The notes under the pieces: generated by a model
Database searches by the model: none
Told to the model about the DNA's origin: nothing
The model's input: only the letters and a program-made list of their open reading frames with translations
In this document: piece after piece, positions 60,394 to 64,000 of the stretch
How positions within the stretch are numbered: position 1 is the first letter of the stretch
Layout: each line of letters starts with the position of its first letter
Source of the DNA: Antennarius striatus
Taxonomy: Eukaryota; Chordata; Actinopteri; Lophiiformes; Antennariidae
Reading direction: 5' to 3'
Length of the DNA: 64,000 bases
NCBI RefSeq assembly: GCF_040054535.1
Contig: NC_090779.1
Location: 24,286,001 to 24,350,000, forward strand
Translations under genes and position numbers: made by a program

Positions 60394-63258
60394 ATGAACA
60401 TCCCAGTGATCGACTTTGGCGCCTACAGCCTGGATGAAGAAGAAGTTCCTGAGGAGCCGATGCACGACTTGAGGCAACAGTTTAAAACAGCTTTAACAGA
60501 AGTTGGTTTTGTTTTTCTGAAGAACACTGGGATCACTCAGGAGGAGGTGACGATATTGTAAAAGCAGACTTAAGTGTGTTGAACATGCTCACAGCAAATT
60601 TTACCTTTTTTTCCTGCCGTGTTTGGACAGATGGATCGTGTTTTGGACGTTTCACTGAAATTCTTCCAGCAGCCTGATGAACTGAAACGACCTTTCAGCT
60701 GGAAAAACTTTGGCTACACTAATCACGGCTGGGTTTTTCCTGAGGAGGAGAGGTAGGAAACAGAAAACAAGCACAGCACACTTCTTATTTGCAAAATCTA
60801 GTTTGAAATAACACTTTTCAAAACTTTATAAAAACTGCTTTTCAGGTTGAGTCCCCTTCGACCCCCAGACCTGAAGGAGGCTTTCAACATTGTCTTTCTA
60901 CAGCCTGACATTGTAAAGATTCACCATCACAGTTTGATTACGATAAATGACACAGAATCAAATATCTGGAACAAAATTTGTACCAAATACATTTTTTGAA
61001 ATCCTACATTTGGGATTGATTCCACTTTGATAGGAAAGGAGCATGGAGCTCAAAGTCCAGATTAAAATGTATAGCTTTTATTCACGCTGGTTTAGTGCTG
61101 TTTTGTCCCCATGAAATTGCAGAGAAAATAATGAAGCTAAACTGTCAAGAAAATGAATCATCTATTATTCATTTGAAATAAATATATCAGGACAAATATC
61201 AAAAACAGGAAATTGCTGCACGGAGATGCCAAAGATCTGTTTGATCAGTGACTGATCATTTTTCTATGTTCATATCAGCTGGACCAAAACCTTTCTTGTC
61301 AGGCTCTGAGTCTTTTCTCCTTTCTCTTAGAAATGGCCACAGGGAGAGTTCCGGGAGGTCCTGACGTCTTTCTTCCATCGTAGTAAAGAGCTCAGTCTGC
61401 GGGTTCTAACAGTGATGGCCCACAGTCTGGGCCTGGACCCCGAGGTGTTCCTCAGCGCCCATCAATCAGTGGGAAGTATGTACAAAACACTCGCCGCTCG
61501 AAATGTGGAGTGTGTTTAAAATTTTCAAGTGGGATCGTACACATGTTAATAACCATTGGATTAAACAGTACTAAACAATAATAAAGCAGATTAATAAATA
61601 TAGTAATTAAGATAGTAATAAACATGGTAACAAACTTTGTAATAACGCAGTGGTAAACAGGGTAATAAAATGTGGTCATAAACATGGTGATAAATGTGAA
61701 TAGATGTGGTAATAAAAATGGTCATACCGCATCTACATCTCAGACTATCCTTTAAGAACAGCTTTAAAGATAAGACAAATTCAACGTTCCCAGGAATGTA
61801 AGGAATTTTGAGGTCTATGTTAATTCTTCTACGTGTTTTAACTTTCCTCTAGCGAATAATAATTCCTTACTTTAACTCTTCCCTAGTGAAGAATAACGCC
61901 ACTGCCCTGCGAACTCTGTACTACCCTCCGGTGGGGCAGGAAGTGAAGGAGGGTCAGATGCGGTGTGGAGAGCATTCGGACTACGGCACCATCTCGCTGT
62001 TGTTCCACAATAATGAAGGTCTGCAGGTAACATCTCCTCTCTAGATGCAAACACCATCCTCAGTGAGGTGGAGGCCACACTCCATCAGCACTGGTACAGT
62101 GCCTTGCGAAAGTATTGGCCCCCCTCAAGAACTTTTTGACATTTTTCCACATTTCAGGCTTCAAATTTAAAGATAACAAACTGAAAATATTTTTCAAGAA
62201 TCAACAACATGTGAGATGCAGTCATGAAGTGGAACCAAATTTATTCAACATTTTTTTATTGTGTCTACAAATAAAAAAGTGAAAAGTAGGACGTGCAAAA
62301 GTATTGGCCCTCTGTTCTCTTAGCTCAGCTGTCTGCCTCCAGAAGTTCCCTGATGACTTCTGAATGATCCAATGTCCACCTAAATGACTAACAATGACAA
62401 ACAAAGTGCACCTGCGTGTCATTTGGTCTAACATTTGCACAGCCTATTTTTCAGTTTTTTATTCATAACCACAATATGAAATGTTGAATACATTTGGTTC
62501 CACTTCACCATTGTGTCTCACATGTTGTTGATTCTTAAAAAATATTTTCAGTTTGCTATCTTTAAATTTGAAGCCTGAAATGTGGCAAAATGTCAAAAAG
62601 GCTTGGGGGGCCCCATTATTTCGCAAGCCACTGTAACTCCTGAGACATGCCACCCACCAGAGTCTGGTTCCTGTCCAGGTTCGGGCTCGTTCAGGTGAAT
62701 ATATTGATGTTCCTGTCAGCCCTGGATACATCCTCATCAATATCGCTGACCTGATGCAGCGCTGGACCAACGATCAATTCACCTCTGCAGTGAGTTTCTC
62801 AAGTTTTGGTCCAGTTTTCAAGAAGTCCACATTTTACCTGTAAAAGTGTGAACCAAAGTATCTTGAATTAATCTTTAAAATTTATTTAATTTATCCCCAA
62901 AGAGAAATTGTACCCTGTAAATGTAATAAATAGATAGATGATTGATTCTGAAATTGAGCAATTTCACCACAAACAATGACAGGTTCGTTTTATAGTCAGT
63001 AATTACTTTTGAAAAGTGTAATAGTTCGTAATTTAATCGACACCCCAATCAGAGTTGACATCAGGGGCTCTTCTCGTGTCTCAGCTCCACAGAGTTCTGC
63101 TGCCCCCTACTGGAGACTCCAACACACGGCAGTCTGTGGTCTTCTTCCTCAATCCGGATGATGAAGCTCTGATCACCTGTCTGGACGGCTCGAACAAATA
63201 CCCTCCAGTCACAGGACGAGCCTATCTCATGAAACGCATACAAGCCACCTTAGACTGA
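60394..63258 (+). CDS. OX3: isopenicillin-N-synthase-like 2-oxoglutarate/Fe(II) oxygenase
   Basis: Third intact paralogue. Exons: 60394-60546, 60631-60752, 60846-60912, 61331-61475, 61887-62026, 62679-62789, 63085-63258, giving 303 aa with the usual LD-stop end. Iron ligands His192, Asp194 and His248 and the RQS pair are present. Residues 79-83 read GYTNH, against DCPSH in OX1 and DSPGH in OX2. GY followed by a small loop is the common family form, so OX3 is probably closest to the ancestral sequence here. It has the same tandem exon-5 acceptor and intron-5 element as OX2, but no RTE. A poly(A) signal lies at 63,296. No CK follows within the window; homology to the OX-CK spacer fades after about 63,440. 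Confidence 0.9.
62097..62633. mobile_element. Tc1/mariner-like inverted-repeat element in OX3 intron 5
   Basis: 537 bp with the same ends and same TA-flanked site as the OX2 element, so it predates the OX2/OX3 split. It lacks the ~400-bp inner segment seen in OX2. No transposase frame is present. Confidence 0.85.
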
Positions 63259-63439
63259 AACTGAAGTCCATCTTCAGAAAACTGACCGATTATTAAATAA
63301 ATCCTAATTCTAGTAATGTTCGGTATGACGTCAGATGTAAGTGAGTACAGAATGTAATGATTCACAAATCCCTTTTAAACGAAATAAAACTGAATGCAGT
63401 GCGAAGACAATAAACTTCATATCTGCACTCATTGATCAG

Positions 63440-64000
63440 CTTAAAGTTTTTCTTTATGGACGAAGGCTTTGGAATGAGGAGGAGGTGAGCGAGGTTAGAT
63501 AGATGGATGGATGGACAGACAGTCAGACAGACAGATAGAGATTTGGTCCATGTCCGCTTCCTTTCACATTTCACATTTCACTCACATTTATTCTGTTTAT
63601 TAAGAAATTAGTTCTTTTTTTCTTGTCAAATTCAAATTTCAACATGCTCTTCAATGATTGGTCTGGACATGGTCTCGAACGCGGTCTGCTCTGCATCAGC
63701 CAATGGTCGTTCGGAGCTATGTCCCGCCTCTCAGTCTTCTGTCCAATAGGAAAGCCGGATGTGTGAAAAGGTTTCAGGCTTCGTTTCGTAGCGTTTCCCA
63801 TTGAGAGCGACATGAGAAATGAGTTGAGTTTAACTGTAAATATGATGTAATTTTCCTTGTATACATTCGTAAATAACTTCAGAGAGGATACCTAATCTTC
63901 TACGTAACTCATATGAACTTAACGGAGTTGTTTTAATGTCGCATTATGACACTTCCTGTTTGAGATGTTTCACCGAAGCGGTCCAACCAACGGCTTCCTG
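63440..64000. other. array exit and promoter-like sequence at window end
   Basis: After the OX3 poly(A) signal, homology to the cassette fades. A degenerate (GATA/GACA)n tract spans about 63,497-63,540. From 63,650 to 63,790 there are two CCAAT-type words (AGCCAATGG, TCCAATAGG), a CCCGCCTC box and several CpGs. These would suit the start of a plus- or minus-strand gene beyond the edge. No coding exon is seen. Confidence 0.35.

Overview
The window is vertebrate, and almost certainly teleost, nuclear DNA. Genes are split into short exons with GT-AG introns (two GC-AG), the gaps hold long simple repeats and fish-type mobile elements, and every recognised protein has a vertebrate family. No operons, CRISPR arrays or other prokaryotic features are present. 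Exon limits were read by eye from splice signals, reading-frame continuity and remembered family sequence; no alignment was run.

Layout. (1) 1-21,367, minus strand: ap3b2, the neuronal beta-3B subunit of the AP-3 adaptor. Nineteen exons are visible and the C-terminal part runs off the left edge. Its 8.8-kb intron 1 holds a small unrecognised ORF on the same strand with a TATA-like site upstream. (2) 26,053-29,465, plus: snx22, a small PX-domain sorting nexin. (3) 31,860-36,532, plus, with a noncoding first exon near 30.6-30.8 kb: adpgk, ADP-dependent glucokinase. (4) 38.8-63.3 kb, plus: a tandem array built from a two-gene cassette, an isopenicillin-N-synthase-like 2-oxoglutarate/Fe(II) oxygenase (OX) followed by a mitochondrial-type creatine kinase (CK). 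The order is OX0 relic - OX1 - CK1 - LINE fragment - OX2 - CK2 pseudogene - LINE fragment - OX3. OX1, OX2 and OX3 all have open reading frames and complete Fe/2OG ligand sets. CK1 is complete (388 codons). CK2 is broken in at least four places. The last 700 bp leave the array and look promoter-like.

Mobile elements date the array. A TA-flanked, Tc1/mariner-like inverted-repeat element lies in the same intron of OX2 and OX3, while OX1 keeps the empty TA site. A nearly full-length RTE-clade retrotransposon with a 22-bp target duplication lies only in OX2, and OX3 keeps the empty site. A second, 5'-truncated RTE copy lies in OX1 on the minus strand and keeps a 554-codon reverse-transcriptase ORF. 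U6 snRNA-like fragments and Rex1/CR1-like RT fragments are duplicated with the cassette.

From memory, the human counterparts of ap3b2, snx22, adpgk and ckmt1 all lie on chromosome 15q, so this is a shuffled but recognisable piece of that ancestral linkage group. The least ordinary part is the OX-CK array: co-duplicated, partly decayed, with amino-acid differences between the OX paralogues concentrated in one short patch of the N-terminal domain.
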